Positions 4,852 to 15,799 of a stretch of DNA of 16,875 nucleotides are shown here, piece after piece. The first letter of the stretch is position 1; each line of letters begins with the position of its first letter. The stretch spans positions 1 to 16,875 of the forward strand of contig JAUXDE010000025.1 of NCBI GenBank assembly GCA_030618495.1, written 5' to 3'. Made by a program: the position numbers and the translations under genes. This DNA comes from Clostridia bacterium. GTDB taxonomy: Bacteria; UBA6262; WVXT01; JAUXBS01. The notes under the pieces are model-generated. The model was given only the letters and a program-made list of their open reading frames with translations. It had not been told where the DNA came from and searched no databases.

Positions 4852-7800
4852 ATGCGTAAAAAAAATTTTTCCAGTATATTAGAAGTTCTTAATATACCGA
4901 ACTTAATTGAAGTGCAAAAAGCTTCTTTTGATGTTTTTCTTCAGCAAGACACTCCTAAAGAAAAAAGGAAATGGCAGGGGCTGCAGGCAGCGTTTCTTGA
5001 TGTTTTTCCCATAATTAACATTGATGGGGCGCTCAAGCTTGATTTCCTGGATTACACCATTGAAGAATCCAAGTATACGCCGGAAGAGTCCATAGAGAAA
5101 GATACTACTTATTCCATGCCTCTCCGGATAAAAACAAGGCTTACCGTTAAGGAGGAAGGCAAGAAAAATCCAACCTTGAAGGAACAGGAAGTTTATCTGT
5201 GCAACCTTCCCTGCATGACTCTTTCCGGAACTTTTATTATTAACGGCGCAGAGAGAGTAATAGTGAATCAGTTGCACCGTTCGCCAAGTGTGGTTTTCGA
5301 AGAAGACATGGAACTGGGGACTGAGAAAGTGAAGATTTCCGCTTACGGGAAAAAACTTTATATTGCAAGGATGATTCCATACAGAGGGTCATGGATAGAG
5401 TTTGAATTTGATACAAATAATATTCTGTACGTTAAAATTGATAAGAAAAGAAAGATTATCGCAACTGAATTATTAAAGGCAATAGGAATTGAAACGAATG
5501 AAAAGATATTAAGCATATTTTACAAGATGAAAATAATGCCCGTGGGAACCACCAAGCAGGCCAATGCCAAGCTTATGGGCAAAGTTGTTGGAAAAGATAT
5601 TGTAATCAAGGGAGCAGGGGAAGTGCTTGTTGAGGCGAACGAAGAAATTAATGAAGCGGTGCTGGTAAAGTTAAAGAAGAATAAAATCAAAGAATTGACA
5701 GTGCTGGACATGGACCCCGGGGCCAAGGATGTTACGATTCATTTGACTTTAAAGAAAGACAACGTGAAATCAAAATCCCAGGCGATTATGGATGTTTTTA
5801 AAAGGCTGCGCACGCAGGAATATATTGATGAAAAATCCGCCAAAGATTTCTTTGATACGTTATTATTCAAGACAATACGCAGGTACGATTTGTGTGATGT
5901 CGGAAGGTATAAGATTAACAAGAAATTAAAACCGGTATTTGAAATGATGAAAAAAATGTCCGGTTCCGTACAGTCCACCATAAAGGATTCCGATTACTAT
6001 GTGAAGGATAAGGGGGGCAAAAATATTGAAGCTCCCCCGCTTAAACATCACACTTTATCATCTCAGGATATCGTTGCAACGATGATTTACCTTATAGGCC
6101 TGAACAGTGGCCTGCCAGGTTACAGTATTGATGATATTGATCACCTGGGTAACCGCCGTGTCCGGTCTGTCGGAGAATTACTTGAGAACCAGATCCGTAT
6201 AGGGTTATCTCATATGGCAAGGTTGACCAGGGAGAAAATGAATATGCAGAACGCTGAAACCGTTACTCCCCGGGATATATTGAATACGGCGCCTGTTGTA
6301 GGGGTCATACGAAAATTTTTCGGTACCAGTCAATTATCGCAATTCATGGACCAGACAAATCCGTTATCAGAACTCACGCATAAACGCAGGCTGTCGGCGC
6401 TGGGACCCGGAGGGCTGAACCGGAAACGGGCCGGATTTAAAGTTCGTGATGTTCATTATTCTCATTATGGGCGTATATGCCCGATAGAAACTCCCGAAGG
6501 ACCTAATATCGGGTTGATTGTAACCCTCTCGCTTTATTCAAAAATAAACAAATATGGTTTAATAGAAACACCTTACAGGAAAGTGATTAATGGGCGTGTG
6601 ACTAATGAAATTAATTATTTGACCGCTGACATGGAGGATGAATGTGTGATTGCCCAGGCGGATGCGCCGATTGATGCAAATGGAAAATTTAAGGTGGATA
6701 GTGTTATTACCCGCTGTCGTGGAGACTTCTCTAATGTTAATGTCAAGGAAATTAATTATATGGACGTTTCACCGAAACAACTTGTCGGTCCTTCTGCGGG
6801 CTTGATTCCTTTCCTTGAACATGATGACGCAAACCGCGCCCTGATGGGTTCCAATATGCAGAGGCAGGCAGTTCCATTGTTAATTACGGAAGCGCCTTTT
6901 GTTATGACAGGCATAGAGAAAACTATTGCGCGTGATTCAAGGGTAGTAATTACTGCCCGTGAAAGCGGAGTGGTAAAAGTAGTTACTGCTGATAAGATAA
7001 TAGTCTGGAATGATGATTCCGGCAAGGATTCAGATGTTGATATATATAATTTAAGGAAATACGATCGTTCAAATCAGGATACATGCATGAATCAGATCCC
7101 CATTGTAAAAGAAGAGGATCGCGTGAGCAAAGGGCAGGTGATTGCTGATGGAGCTGCTACAGATGAAGGAGAGCTGGCCCTTGGTAAAAATCTCCTGGTG
7201 GCTTTTCTTTCATGGGACGGGTATAACTTTGAAGATGCGATAGTAATAAGTGAAAGGCTTGTCAAGGAGGACGTTTTTACTTCGCTGCACATACAGGAAT
7301 TTCAGGTTGATGCCCGCGACCTGGCAATAGGCTCGGAGGAAATCACCCGTGACATCCCAAACGTTGGTGAAGATGCCTTGAGGAATCTTAATAACAGTGG
7401 CATAATTCATGTTGGCGCTAATGTGAAGTCGGGTGATATCATGGTTGGTAAGGTAACGCCAAAGGGAGAAAGCCGCGCTACTCCCGAAGAAAGACTGCTT
7501 AAGGTTATTTTTGGTAAGAAGGCGGAAGAGGTGCAGGATGCGTCGCTTCGCGTTCCACCCGGTGTGGAAGGAAGGGTGTTGAAGGTTCAGGTATTTACAC
7601 GCAGGGGAAAGGCTAATAAGGCGGCGGATGAAGCAGCGAGGCGCAGAGTTAGTGAAAAATACGGCAAAATCATTGATGATATAAGGAAAGAAAAGAAAAG
7701 CCAGCTTCAGATAGCAAGTTCCAAAAAAGAAAAACAAGGCATTGAGAAAGTGGTTGAAGCCCGAATTGACGAGATTAAAGATAAAAAGAAGAAAGACCTG

Positions 7801-8565
7801 GAAGTACTAAAACATGGCGACGATTTGCCTGTAACGGTTAACAGGCTGGTTAAGGTATTCGTTGTAACGAAGAGAAAAGTTGCAGTTGGCGATAAGTTGT
7901 CCGGCCGACATGGAAACAAGGGCGTTGTTTCAAGAATTTTGCCCGAGGAGGATATGCCGCATTTACCGAACGGTACCCCGGTTGATATTATTCTTAACCC
8001 GCTGTCAGTTCCTTCAAGAATGAATGTAGGACAGATTCTTGAGACGGAACTTGGGTGGGCAGCCAGTGCTCTTAATACAAAGATGGTTTGTCCGATATTT
8101 GACGGGGCTGACGAGGCGGATATTAGGGGTGAAATGAAGAAGGCAAAGCTGCCTGAGAACAGTAAGACAGTGCTAATTGACGGCCGCAACGGAGAACCGA
8201 TGAAGTCTCAGGTAACCGTTGGCTATATATATGTAATGAAACTGGCTCATATGGTAGAGGATAAAATGCATGCTCGTTCCATAGGGCCATATTCGTTGAT
8301 TACGAGACAGCCCCTGGGCGGGAAAGCTCAGTTCGGCGGGCAGAGGTTTGGTGAAATGGAAGTTTGGGCAATGGAGGGTTACGGCGCGTCTTATGCTCTT
8401 CAGGAATTCCTGACGATGAAAAGCGATGACGTTGCAGGACGAACAAAGATGTATGAAAAAATCGTAAAAGGCGAACCGCTTGAAACGGGTGGAGTTCCGG
8501 AATCCTTTAAGGTTCTTATAAAGGAATTGCAGGCTCTTTGTTTAAACATAGAGTTGTTGAAATAG
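4852..8565 (+). CDS. rpoB: DNA-directed RNA polymerase subunit beta
   Basis: This is the beta subunit of RNA polymerase, forming one pincer of the clamp and much of the active-site wall. At 1237 residues it is full length for a bacterial RpoB without large lineage inserts. Diagnostic blocks are GTFIINGAERVIVNQLHRSP, the rifampicin region SQLSQFMDQTNPLSELTHKR (residues 493-512) followed by R-L-S-A-L-G-P-G-G-L, THYGR-type SHYGRICPIETPEGPNIGLI, KLSGRHGNKGVVSRILPEED, and the C-terminal GGKAQFGGQRFGEMEVWAME. Rifampicin-contact positions Gln497, Phe498, Asp500, His510, Arg513 and Ser515 are all wild type, predicting sensitivity. A charged Lys/Glu-rich helical stretch lies between about residues 920 and 985. 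The ATG at 4852 has GGGGAG at 4841-4846. It is the first gene of its transcription unit. Confidence 0.98.
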   Translation: MRKKNFSSILEVLNIPNLIEVQKASFDVFLQQDTPKEKRKWQGLQAAFLDVFPIINIDGALKLDFLDYTIEESKYTPEESIEKDTTYSMPLRIKTRLTVKEEGKKNPTLKEQEVYLCNLPCMTLSGTFIINGAERVIVNQLHRSPSVVFEEDMELGTEKVKISAYGKKLYIARMIPYRGSWIEFEFDTNNILYVKIDKKRKIIATELLKAIGIETNEKILSIFYKMKIMPVGTTKQANAKLMGKVVGKDIVIKGAGEVLVEANEEINEAVLVKLKKNKIKELTVLDMDPGAKDVTIHLTLKKDNVKSKSQAIMDVFKRLRTQEYIDEKSAKDFFDTLLFKTIRRYDLCDVGRYKINKKLKPVFEMMKKMSGSVQSTIKDSDYYVKDKGGKNIEAPPLKHHTLSSQDIVATMIYLIGLNSGLPGYSIDDIDHLGNRRVRSVGELLENQIRIGLSHMARLTREKMNMQNAETVTPRDILNTAPVVGVIRKFFGTSQLSQFMDQTNPLSELTHKRRLSALGPGGLNRKRAGFKVRDVHYSHYGRICPIETPEGPNIGLIVTLSLYSKINKYGLIETPYRKVINGRVTNEINYLTADMEDECVIAQADAPIDANGKFKVDSVITRCRGDFSNVNVKEINYMDVSPKQLVGPSAGLIPFLEHDDANRALMGSNMQRQAVPLLITEAPFVMTGIEKTIARDSRVVITARESGVVKVVTADKIIVWNDDSGKDSDVDIYNLRKYDRSNQDTCMNQIPIVKEEDRVSKGQVIADGAATDEGELALGKNLLVAFLSWDGYNFEDAIVISERLVKEDVFTSLHIQEFQVDARDLAIGSEEITRDIPNVGEDALRNLNNSGIIHVGANVKSGDIMVGKVTPKGESRATPEERLLKVIFGKKAEEVQDASLRVPPGVEGRVLKVQVFTRRGKANKAADEAARRRVSEKYGKIIDDIRKEKKSQLQIASSKKEKQGIEKVVEARIDEIKDKKKKDLEVLKHGDDLPVTVNRLVKVFVVTKRKVAVGDKLSGRHGNKGVVSRILPEEDMPHLPNGTPVDIILNPLSVPSRMNVGQILETELGWAASALNTKMVCPIFDGADEADIRGEMKKAKLPENSKTVLIDGRNGEPMKSQVTVGYIYVMKLAHMVEDKMHARSIGPYSLITRQPLGGKAQFGGQRFGEMEVWAMEGYGASYALQEFLTMKSDDVAGRTKMYEKIVKGEPLETGGVPESFKVLIKELQALCLNIELLK

Positions 8566-8597
8566 AAAAGACGGATTCACAATGGAGGAAGAATAAA

Positions 8598-11500
8598 TTG
8601 TCTAAAAAAGCAAAAAAATCTCGTGTGCGTAAGGCGCAGGATTTTAGTAGTTTCAGTAAGATAAGGATAACTCTTGCTTCATCTTCTCAAATAAGGGGTC
8701 AGTCCTACGGAGAAGTCAAGAAACCGGAAACAATAAATTACAGAACTTTCAAACCGGAATGGGACGGGTTGTTCTGTGAAAGGATATTCGGGCCGGTCAA
8801 AGATTTTGAGTGCAACTGCGGAAAGTATAAGTGGGTGAAAAATAAAAACGTTGTCTGCGACCGTTGCGGCGTTGAAGTTACGGAAGCAAGCGTTAGAAGA
8901 GAAAGGATGGGGCATATAGAGTTGGCTGTGCCGGTTACGCATATATGGTACCTTAAAAAACCCCCGTCAAGAATAGGGCTTCTTCTGAGCATGAAACCTG
9001 CAGACCTGGAGAAAATCATTTATTATGCCAGTTACGTTGTAATCGATCCGGGGAAAGATACACAGCTTAAAAAGAATCAATTGCTCAGTGAAGAGGAGTA
9101 TCAAAGGTGCCGCAGAGAATACGGTAACAGGTTCCAGGCGGAAATAGGCGCCGGGGCAATTAAGACATTATTAAAGAACGTTGATATTCCCAAACTATAT
9201 GCTGATACCAAGAGCAAAATTAAAAAGGAAACTTCACAAACAACCCAGATTCGCCTTGTGAAACACCTGCGAATAATGGATGGTTTCACAAAATCCAACG
9301 TCAAGCCCGAAAACATGGTGCTTGACTGTATCCAGGTGATACCCGCTGATTTACGGCCGCTTGTTCCGTTAGAGGGGGGCAGGTTTGCCTCGTCGGATCT
9401 TAATGATTTATACCGCAGAATTATAAACAGGAACAATCGCTTGAAGCATATTCAAAATCTCAAAGCTCCGGCGGTTATGATTAACAGTGAAAAGCGCCTG
9501 CTCCAGGAGGCAATAGATGCGTTATTTGAAAATGGCGCCAGGGGAAAGACCGTCAATGGCCCGGGGAACCGTCCATTGAAATCTTTTTCGGATATACTTA
9601 AGGGGAAGCAGGGAAGATTCAGACAGAACCTGTTAGGGAAAAGAGTTGACTATTCAGGTCGTTCCGTTATAGTAGTTGGTCCAAATCTCAAGCTTGACCA
9701 GTGTGGTTTACCTAAAGAGATGGCGCTTGAATTATTTAAACCGTTCATTCTGAGGGAACTCCTGCACCAGGGTATAGCCTCCACGCTGAAAAGCGCAAAA
9801 AGAGAGCTTGAAAAGCAAACTCCACAGGTGTACGATATTCTTGAAAATATTATTTCATCCAGGCCTGTTATGCTAAACCGCGCTCCCACACTTCATCGAC
9901 TTGGAATCCAGGCTTTTCAACCTATACTTGTGGAAGGAAAGGCTATCCAGCTGCATCCCCTGGTATGCACGGCCTTCAACGCTGATTTTGACGGTGATCA
10001 GATGGCTGTCCATGTACCGCTGACTGTGCAGGCATGTCTTGAAGCCAGATTGTTAATGATGGCAACGACTAACATTTTGAATGCTGCAAATGGGCATCCA
10101 ATAATTACTCCCTCCCAGGATATGATTCTCGGTTGTTGTTATTTAACGAAGGAGAAGAAGGGGGTCAGGGGGGAAGGTAAAATATTCTCCAATATTGATG
10201 AGGTTATAGTTGCTGAACAGGAAAACGAGGTTGATTTACACGCCAGGGTGAAAGTCCGCGGCATTAATAAGCTAAGGGAAAGTGATGGATGGAAAAGGGA
10301 AGATTTCATAAACATTGACGGGTGGAAAGATTATACCACCGTGGGCAGGGTTATTCTTAACGAGGTGGTACCGGAAGGACTTGGCTTTTTCAACCAGGTG
10401 ATTGATAAGAAGGTTTTGAGCGGCATAGTTATGTTGTGTTACAACAAGCTGGGCAGTAATAAAACCGTAACATTTCTTGATGATGTAAAAAAAATCGGGT
10501 TCAAGTATGCAACGATTTCGGGAATATCAATGTCTATTGAAGACATGAAAACACCAGCGGTAAAGGGAGAATTGATAAAAAAATCCTATGAAAAAGTGAA
10601 AAAAATCGAGTCCGCCTATAAACAGGGACTGATAACTTTTACGGAGAGATATCATGCTATTATAGATATATGGACTCATGTGACGGAACAGATAGCGGGT
10701 CTTATGATAAACGAATTGAAAAAGCAGGAAGCTCAACCCCACGAGGAAGGTGTTCCTGATTTCAACTCCATTTACATCATGTCAGAATCAGGAGCCCGGG
10801 GTTCAAAACAGCAAATAAGGCAGCTCGCCGGGATGAGAGGACTTATGGCCAGGCCCCAGAAGAAAATAACCGGGCAGGTGGGAGAAATCATTGAGTCTCC
10901 GATAGAATCCAATTTCCGTGAAGGTTTGACAGTTCTGGAGTATTATATTTCCACTCACGGGGGAAGAAAAGGGCTTGCGGATACAGCTTTAAAAACCGCC
11001 GATGCCGGTTATCTCACCCGCAGGCTTATTGATGTATCACATGATGTGGTTGTAACCATAGAGGACTGCGGGACCATAAACGGGATACGTATAAGCGAAT
11101 TAAAAGAAGGCGAAGAGACTATAGAATCGCTTTCGGAGCGTATTGTCGGGCGGTTCACTGTTGACAGGATCACAAATCCTTTAACCGATAAGGTTATAGT
11201 CAATGTGGGAGAGGTGGTTACGGATGAGCATACGAAAAAGATAAAAGAGGCTGATATCGAATTTATCAAAATACGTTCTGTTTTGACTTGTGAAGCCGCT
11301 CATGGCGTGTGTTCCAAATGCTACGGCAAGGATCTCTCAACCGGTAAATTTGCGGAAATAGGCCTGGCTGTGGGAATAATTGCAGCCCAGTCAATAGGTG
11401 AACCAGGTACACAGTTGACATTAAGAACCTTCCATATCGGTGGTTCTGCCAGTAGGGAAGTGGCAAAGTCAGAGATTCGCTCAAAGGATGACGGTCTCAT

Positions 11501-12704
11501 CAAGTTTCATAATATAAAAACGGTGGTTGACAGAAATAACAGGAATATAATGATTAGCAGGAATGGTGAGGTGGGAATAAAGGCTAAAAAAGAGGCATCC
11601 AAAAATATATATATGACTATTCCTTATGGCGCAAGGATACTTGTTAAGGAAAACACCAAGACAAAGAAAGGGCAGTTGCTCGCTGAATGGGATCCCTATT
11701 CCATGCCAATAATTTCTGAGTTCAAGGGTAAGGTTGAACTGAACGGGATTTCCAGGGATATTACACTGCAGGAGGAAGTCAACCGTTCTACGGGAATGAC
11801 TGACAGGATTATTATTCCTGACCGTTCCGGCAAGCTAAGACCGGAAATCAGCATAATGGGCAGAAGTAAGAAGAAACTGATAGATTATCCACTGCCTGTG
11901 GATACAAGATTAAATGTAAAAAGCGGTGATCATGTTGAGGCGGGTGATTTACTTGCCAAGATTCCCCAGGATATCAGTAAGCCACGTGATATCACGGGTG
12001 GTTTGCCGAGAATTTCCGAGTTGTTTGAAGCTCGTAATCCAAAAAGGAGCGCGTTGATTTCTGAAATTGAAGGGAAGGTAAAGTTAGGAAGGACTTTGAA
12101 AGGGGAGATCAAGTTAACCGTAGAAAATGATATTGGTATGAGCAGGGAATACAAAATACCGGCAGACAGGCATCTCGTGGTTTATGAGGGTGACAATGTG
12201 AGAGAAGCTTCGCCGTTAACTGACGGGCCGGTAAACCCACATGATATTCTGCGTATAAAAGGCGCCCATGATGTTCAAGAATATTTGCTTAATGAGATTC
12301 AGGAAGTGTACAGGCTGCAGGGTGTGAAGATAAATGATAAGCACATAGAAACCATTATAAGACAGATGCTGTCCAACGTGCGAATTGAAGAAAGTGGAGA
12401 TGGTAATTTCCTGCCGGGTGAACAGGTGAAGAAATGGAAGGTACTGATTGAGAATGATAAAATATCAGCCAAAAAAGGTAATGCTGTGAAGTATAGGCCT
12501 ATCCTGCTTGGCATTACCAAGGCAGCATTATTCAGTGACAGTTTTATTTCGGCGGCAAGTTTCCAGGAAACAACAAGGATACTAACACAGACGAGCATAT
12601 CCGGTAACGTTGATAATCTCATGGGATTAAAGGAAAACGTTATTATAGGAAGACTTATTCCGGCGGGTACCGGGATGAAGGGTTATCAGAAAGAAGGAAA
12701 ATGA
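8598..12704 (+). CDS. rpoC: DNA-directed RNA polymerase subunit beta'
   Basis: This is the beta' subunit, which carries the catalytic Mg2+ and forms the other half of the clamp. I place the start at TTG 8598 because GGAGGAA (8584-8590) lies about 8 nt upstream. An in-frame TTG at 8538 would overlap rpoB and has no such signal. This gives 1368 residues. The N-terminal zinc site is Cys72, Cys74, Cys87 and Cys90 (C-N-C-G-K-Y-K ... C-D-R-C-G). The catalytic loop NADFDGD has Asp463, Asp465 and Asp467. The second zinc site is Cys824, Cys898, Cys905 and Cys908 ([11 protein letters not shown]). The trigger-loop region appears as [11 protein letters not shown] and the bridge helix as [20 protein letters not shown]. 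No catalytic residue is missing. It lies 32 bp after rpoB and 1 bp before rpsL. Confidence 0.97.
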   Translation: MSKKAKKSRVRKAQDFSSFSKIRITLASSSQIRGQSYGEVKKPETINYRTFKPEWDGLFCERIFGPVKDFECNCGKYKWVKNKNVVCDRCGVEVTEASVRRERMGHIELAVPVTHIWYLKKPPSRIGLLLSMKPADLEKIIYYASYVVIDPGKDTQLKKNQLLSEEEYQRCRREYGNRFQAEIGAGAIKTLLKNVDIPKLYADTKSKIKKETSQTTQIRLVKHLRIMDGFTKSNVKPENMVLDCIQVIPADLRPLVPLEGGRFASSDLNDLYRRIINRNNRLKHIQNLKAPAVMINSEKRLLQEAIDALFENGARGKTVNGPGNRPLKSFSDILKGKQGRFRQNLLGKRVDYSGRSVIVVGPNLKLDQCGLPKEMALELFKPFILRELLHQGIASTLKSAKRELEKQTPQVYDILENIISSRPVMLNRAPTLHRLGIQAFQPILVEGKAIQLHPLVCTAFNADFDGDQMAVHVPLTVQACLEARLLMMATTNILNAANGHPIITPSQDMILGCCYLTKEKKGVRGEGKIFSNIDEVIVAEQENEVDLHARVKVRGINKLRESDGWKREDFINIDGWKDYTTVGRVILNEVVPEGLGFFNQVIDKKVLSGIVMLCYNKLGSNKTVTFLDDVKKIGFKYATISGISMSIEDMKTPAVKGELIKKSYEKVKKIESAYKQGLITFTERYHAIIDIWTHVTEQIAGLMINELKKQEAQPHEEGVPDFNSIYIMSESGARGSKQQIRQLAGMRGLMARPQKKITGQVGEIIESPIESNFREGLTVLEYYISTHGGRKGLADTALKTADAGYLTRRLIDVSHDVVVTIEDCGTINGIRISELKEGEETIESLSERIVGRFTVDRITNPLTDKVIVNVGEVVTDEHTKKIKEADIEFIKIRSVLTCEAAHGVCSKCYGKDLSTGKFAEIGLAVGIIAAQSIGEPGTQLTLRTFHIGGSASREVAKSEIRSKDDGLIKFHNIKTVVDRNNRNIMISRNGEVGIKAKKEASKNIYMTIPYGARILVKENTKTKKGQLLAEWDPYSMPIISEFKGKVELNGISRDITLQEEVNRSTGMTDRIIIPDRSGKLRPEISIMGRSKKKLIDYPLPVDTRLNVKSGDHVEAGDLLAKIPQDISKPRDITGGLPRISELFEARNPKRSALISEIEGKVKLGRTLKGEIKLTVENDIGMSREYKIPADRHLVVYEGDNVREASPLTDGPVNPHDILRIKGAHDVQEYLLNEIQEVYRLQGVKINDKHIETIIRQMLSNVRIEESGDGNFLPGEQVKKWKVLIENDKISAKKGNAVKYRPILLGITKAALFSDSFISAASFQETTRILTQTSISGNVDNLMGLKENVIIGRLIPAGTGMKGYQKEGK

Positions 12705-12705
12705 C

Positions 12706-13128
12706 ATGCCTACTGTAAATCAATTAATAAAACAGGGCAGGATAAGACTTAAAAAGAAAAACAAGAGACCTGCTCTGGCCGGTTCGCCTTTCAAGAGGGG
12801 GGTTTGCACAAGGGTTTATACTACTACGCCTAAAAAGCCTAATTCGGCTTTACGTAAGGTGGCAAGGGTGAAATTGGTCAATGGAATGGAAGTAACTGCA
12901 TATATACCAGGGATAGGCCATAACCTGCAGGAGCATTCGATAGTTTTAATCAGGGGCGGCAGGGTCAAGGATCTCCCCGGAGTGCGGTATCATATCGTTA
13001 GGGGAATTCTTGATACGGCAGGCACGGAAAACAGGAATCAAAGTCGTTCAAAGTATGGTACGAAGAAAGCAAAAGCAGGGCCGGCAAAATCAGCGCCGGC
13101 AAAATCAGCGCCGGCAAAAGCAGAATAA
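12706..13128 (+). CDS. rpsL: 30S ribosomal protein S12 with repetitive Ala/Lys/Pro tail
   Basis: S12 sits at the decoding centre of the small subunit and controls accuracy. [11 protein letters not shown] at the start, [17 protein letters not shown] in the middle, and [17 protein letters not shown] are all standard. Lys43 and Lys88, the classical streptomycin-resistance positions, are wild type, and Asp89, the target of RimO methylthiolation in other bacteria, is present. The core ends near S-K-Y-G-T-K-K (residue about 122). The protein then carries an unusual tail with three copies of a P-A-K-S-A-like unit, giving 140 residues against about 124 in E. coli. The start lies 1 bp after the rpoC stop with AAGG at 12695-12698, implying tight coupling to rpoC. 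Confidence 0.97.
   Translation: MPTVNQLIKQGRIRLKKKNKRPALAGSPFKRGVCTRVYTTTPKKPNSALRKVARVKLVNGMEVTAYIPGIGHNLQEHSIVLIRGGRVKDLPGVRYHIVRGILDTAGTENRNQSRSKYGTKKAKAGPAKSAPAKSAPAKAE
13080..13124 (+). repeat. 15-bp tandem repeat inside the rpsL 3' end
   Basis: The unit GCCGGCAAAATCAGC occurs at 13080-13094 and 13095-13109, with a diverged third copy at 13110-13124. Being 15 bp long it keeps the frame, and it encodes the repeated A-P-A-K-S tail of S12. Copy-number change would lengthen or shorten the tail by 5 residues without disrupting the gene. Confidence 0.85.
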
Positions 13129-13143
13129 GGGGAGCTAAAAACC

Positions 13144-13617
13144 ATGTCAAGAAAAGCAAGAAAAATACAATCAAGAAAAATAGATCCGGATATCGAATAT
13201 AACAGTGTTGAAGTACAGATGTTCATAAATAAATTAATGCTCAAGGGCAAGAAGAGCACGGCCAGCAGGATTCTTTACAATGCGCTGGGTGAAGCTTCAA
13301 AAAAGATAAAAAAAACCCCCATTGAAATATTCAACGATGCCATGAAAAACGTGAAACCGATACTTGAGGTGAGGGCGAGAAGGGTGGGGGGAGCGACATA
13401 TCAGGTTCCCGTGGAGGTAAGGCAGGGCAGGAGCATAGATCTTGCAATGCGCTGGATGATAGGATTTTCAAGGGCGCGCAAGGGTAAAGCGATGTATCAG
13501 AAATTGGCAGAAGAATTTATTGCTGCTGCAAAAAACGAGGGGGCATCGGTTAAGAAAAGGGAAGATACACACAAAATGGCAGAAGCAAATCGCGCCTTTG
13601 CCCATTACCGCTGGTAG
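13144..13617 (+). CDS. rpsG: 30S ribosomal protein S7
   Basis: S7 is the primary 16S rRNA-binding protein that nucleates the head of the small subunit and lines the E-site exit channel. The 157-residue length is typical. Diagnostic blocks are MSRKARKIQSRKIDPD, INKLMLKGKKSTA, EVRARRVGGATYQVPVEV, RSIDLAMRWMI and, at the C-terminus, KKREDTHKMAEANRAFAHYR followed by W. The start is supported by AGGGGAG at 13128-13134, 9 nt before ATG. It lies 15 bp after rpsL in the usual str-operon order. S7 is the translational repressor of this operon in E. coli, where the target is the rpsL-rpsG gap. The gap here is too short (15 nt) to hold an obvious equivalent structure. Confidence 0.98.
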   Translation: MSRKARKIQSRKIDPDIEYNSVEVQMFINKLMLKGKKSTASRILYNALGEASKKIKKTPIEIFNDAMKNVKPILEVRARRVGGATYQVPVEVRQGRSIDLAMRWMIGFSRARKGKAMYQKLAEEFIAAAKNEGASVKKREDTHKMAEANRAFAHYRW

Positions 13618-13677
13618 TGAGAAGTAAAACAAGAAAAGGATCGCAAATAAAAACAGAAGGAATGAAAGCATTGAACA
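13618..13677 (+). other. rpsG-fusA spacer
   Basis: This 60-bp purine-rich spacer has AGAAGGA at 13655-13661, which is 16 nt from the first in-frame fusA ATG and too far for an ordinary Shine-Dalgarno sequence. It lies directly before an out-of-frame ATG (13662) that opens a 16-codon ORF ending at 13712. I see no terminator or promoter. Confidence 0.5.
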
Positions 13678-15783
13678 ATGAAGATGAATTTAGCGCGGGA
13701 TATGATGAATAAGACAGACTACAGTTTAAAAGATATAAGGAACATCGGGATAATCGCTCATATAGATGCGGGCAAGACAACGGTTACCGAGAGGATACTC
13801 TATTACACCGGGAAAATCTATAAAATGGGCGAGGTTCATGATGGAACGGCAACCATGGATTGGATGGAGCAGGAGCAGGAAAGAGGGATAACCATTACTT
13901 CAGCGGCAACTACCTGTCACTGGGGTAGTTCACAAATAAATATCATAGATACTCCCGGACATGTGGATTTTACCGCCGAAGTTGAACGTTCTTTAAGAGT
14001 TCTGGACGGATGTGTCGTTGTCCTGTGCGGGGTGGGGGGAATTCAACCGCAGTCTGAGACTGTATGGCATCAGGCTGACGGACATGGAGTTCCGCGCTTG
14101 ACTTTTGTAAATAAATTGGATAGAATAGGCGCTGATTTTTTTAATGTTATTAAGGACATGAAAGACAAGCTTGATGCCAATCCCCTGGTAATGCAGATTC
14201 CCATGGGGGCAGAGGAAGATTTCAGGGGAATGGTGGACATAGTCAGGATGAAGGCATATATCTTCAAGAAGAACGATCTGGACAGAAGTTATGAAGAAAC
14301 GGAAATACCCGAAGATTTTAAAAAGGTATCGGAAGAATACCGGGAGCACCTCATAGAAGCTCTTGCGAATACTGATATGGATATAATGGAAAAGTACGTT
14401 CACGGACAGGAGATTCCCGAAGAAGACATAATCATGTCCGTTAAGAAAGCAACTATTGATTTGCAGGTAGTGCCCGTGTTCTGCGGTTCTGCATTGAAGA
14501 ACATAGGGGTACAGTTATTGATGGATGCCGTGGTTGATTATTTGCCCAATCCGCTTGAAAAACCTGCGATTGAAGCCAATGATTTACGCAATGACCAGAG
14601 CATTGAAGTGAAAACGGATGTCGATGGGCCTTTCGTTGCCCTTGCCTTCAAAACGATGGTGGATAAATTTGTAGGAAGATTAACTTTTGTACGTGTTTAT
14701 TCGGGAAAAGTGAAAAAAGGAACATTCATTTATAATACAAAAAGCGGCAAGAAGGAAAGAGTGGACAGGATTCTTAAAATGCATGCGAATCAAAGAGAGG
14801 AAATCCCATGTATTGAAGCGGGAGATATCGGAGCGGTTGTAGGGCTGAAAAACACTTTTTCCGGTGACACTTTGTGTCATTTGGACAAGCAGATAGCTCT
14901 CGAGTCTATTAATTTTCCGGAACCGGTTATATTCCAGGCGATAGAGCCAAAGACGAAGGTCGACAATGAGAAATTGACCGAAGCGCTGACAAAATTAGCT
15001 GATGAAGACCCGAGTTTTCGGGTAAGGGTAAACGATGAAACAGGGCAGAGAATAATTTCCGGCATGGGAGAACTGCATCTTGAAGTCCTTTTTAACAGGG
15101 TTATGAGAGAGTTTGGGGTACAAGCGAAGGTTGGCAGTCCCCATATTTCTTACAGGGAGACCATTACCAAGCCGGTGGAATCCGAAAAGAAGTACGTAAA
15201 ACAAACGGGAGGCCGCGGACAATACGGCCATGTTGTCTTGAAAATAGAACCTACCGGGCTGGGTGAAGGATTTGAGTTCGTAAACAAGATCAGGGAGGGA
15301 AGGATTCCGAGAGAATATATTTCTTCCATAAAGAATGGGGTCGAAGGAGCAATGGATTCAGGTGTTTTAGCGGGATACAGGATCGTTGATGTCAGGGTTA
15401 CACTGCTTGACGGCAGTTACCATGAAGTTGATTCTTCGGATGTAGCTTTTAAGGCAGCGGGTTCAATAGCTTTACAAGAGGGAGTAAGGAGAGCGAATCC
15501 GGTATTGCTTGAACCAATAATGAAAGTGGAAATTTCAGTTCCGCAGGAATACATGGGTGATATACTGGGGGATTTCAATAGCCGCAGGGGCAAGGTCCTG
15601 GGTATAGAGGACAAGGGAAAAGTCCACATTGTTAAAGGGACGGTGCCCCTTGCTGAAATGTTTGGTTATGCAACGGCCATGAGGTCGCTTACGCAGGGCA
15701 GGGCATCCTATAATATGGAACCATTTCATCATGAGCAGCTTCCGCGAAGTATGCAGGATAAGATTCTGACGGGTGAAAGTTAA
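13678..15783 (+). CDS. fusA: Translation elongation factor G
   Basis: EF-G is the GTPase that drives tRNA-mRNA translocation and, with RRF, ribosome recycling. All five GTPase motifs are intact: AHIDAGKTT (residues 27-35), RGITI of switch [13 protein letters not shown] and GSALKN. Domain IV and V markers include [40 protein letters not shown] and [18 protein letters not shown]. The signature [15 protein letters not shown] is that of canonical EF-G rather than the tetracycline-protection or PrfC relatives. At 701 residues it is a normal length. Starts at 13678, 13684, 13702 and 13705 are all possible. Comparison with E. coli (G1 motif at about residue 17) favours 13702 or 13705, but none has a strong Shine-Dalgarno sequence. 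tuf follows after 16 bp. Confidence 0.97.
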   Translation: MKMNLARDMMNKTDYSLKDIRNIGIIAHIDAGKTTVTERILYYTGKIYKMGEVHDGTATMDWMEQEQERGITITSAATTCHWGSSQINIIDTPGHVDFTAEVERSLRVLDGCVVVLCGVGGIQPQSETVWHQADGHGVPRLTFVNKLDRIGADFFNVIKDMKDKLDANPLVMQIPMGAEEDFRGMVDIVRMKAYIFKKNDLDRSYEETEIPEDFKKVSEEYREHLIEALANTDMDIMEKYVHGQEIPEEDIIMSVKKATIDLQVVPVFCGSALKNIGVQLLMDAVVDYLPNPLEKPAIEANDLRNDQSIEVKTDVDGPFVALAFKTMVDKFVGRLTFVRVYSGKVKKGTFIYNTKSGKKERVDRILKMHANQREEIPCIEAGDIGAVVGLKNTFSGDTLCHLDKQIALESINFPEPVIFQAIEPKTKVDNEKLTEALTKLADEDPSFRVRVNDETGQRIISGMGELHLEVLFNRVMREFGVQAKVGSPHISYRETITKPVESEKKYVKQTGGRGQYGHVVLKIEPTGLGEGFEFVNKIREGRIPREYISSIKNGVEGAMDSGVLAGYRIVDVRVTLLDGSYHEVDSSDVAFKAAGSIALQEGVRRANPVLLEPIMKVEISVPQEYMGDILGDFNSRRGKVLGIEDKGKVHIVKGTVPLAEMFGYATAMRSLTQGRASYNMEPFHHEQLPRSMQDKILTGES

Positions 15784-15784
15784 A

Positions 15785-15792
15785 AAGGAGGG
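15785..15792 (+). promoter_or_regulatory. Strong Shine-Dalgarno sequence of tuf
   Basis: AAGGAGGG lies 7 nt before the tuf ATG at 15800, immediately after the fusA stop. It is the best ribosome-binding site in the window and matches the high expression expected of EF-Tu. Confidence 0.85.
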
Positions 15793-15799
15793 AAAAAGA

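Noticed and set aside
6328-6396. Rifampicin-resistance substitutions in RpoB
   Set aside because: All main contact residues are wild type. The differences from E. coli (Asn to Thr at 502, Ile to Leu at 508 and 514) are conservative or not classical resistance changes.
7210-8189. Minus-strand open frames of 160-175 codons opposite rpoB
   Set aside because: They are shadows of a full-length, motif-complete rpoB, with no ribosome-binding sites and no recognisable domains.
8538-8597. TTG at 8538 as the rpoC start
   Set aside because: It overlaps rpoB by 28 bp, lacks a ribosome-binding site, and its extra residues do not resemble RpoC. The TTG at 8598 has GGAGGAA at a good distance.
12832-12972. 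Streptomycin-resistance substitutions in RpsL
   Set aside because: Lys43 and Lys88 are both present.
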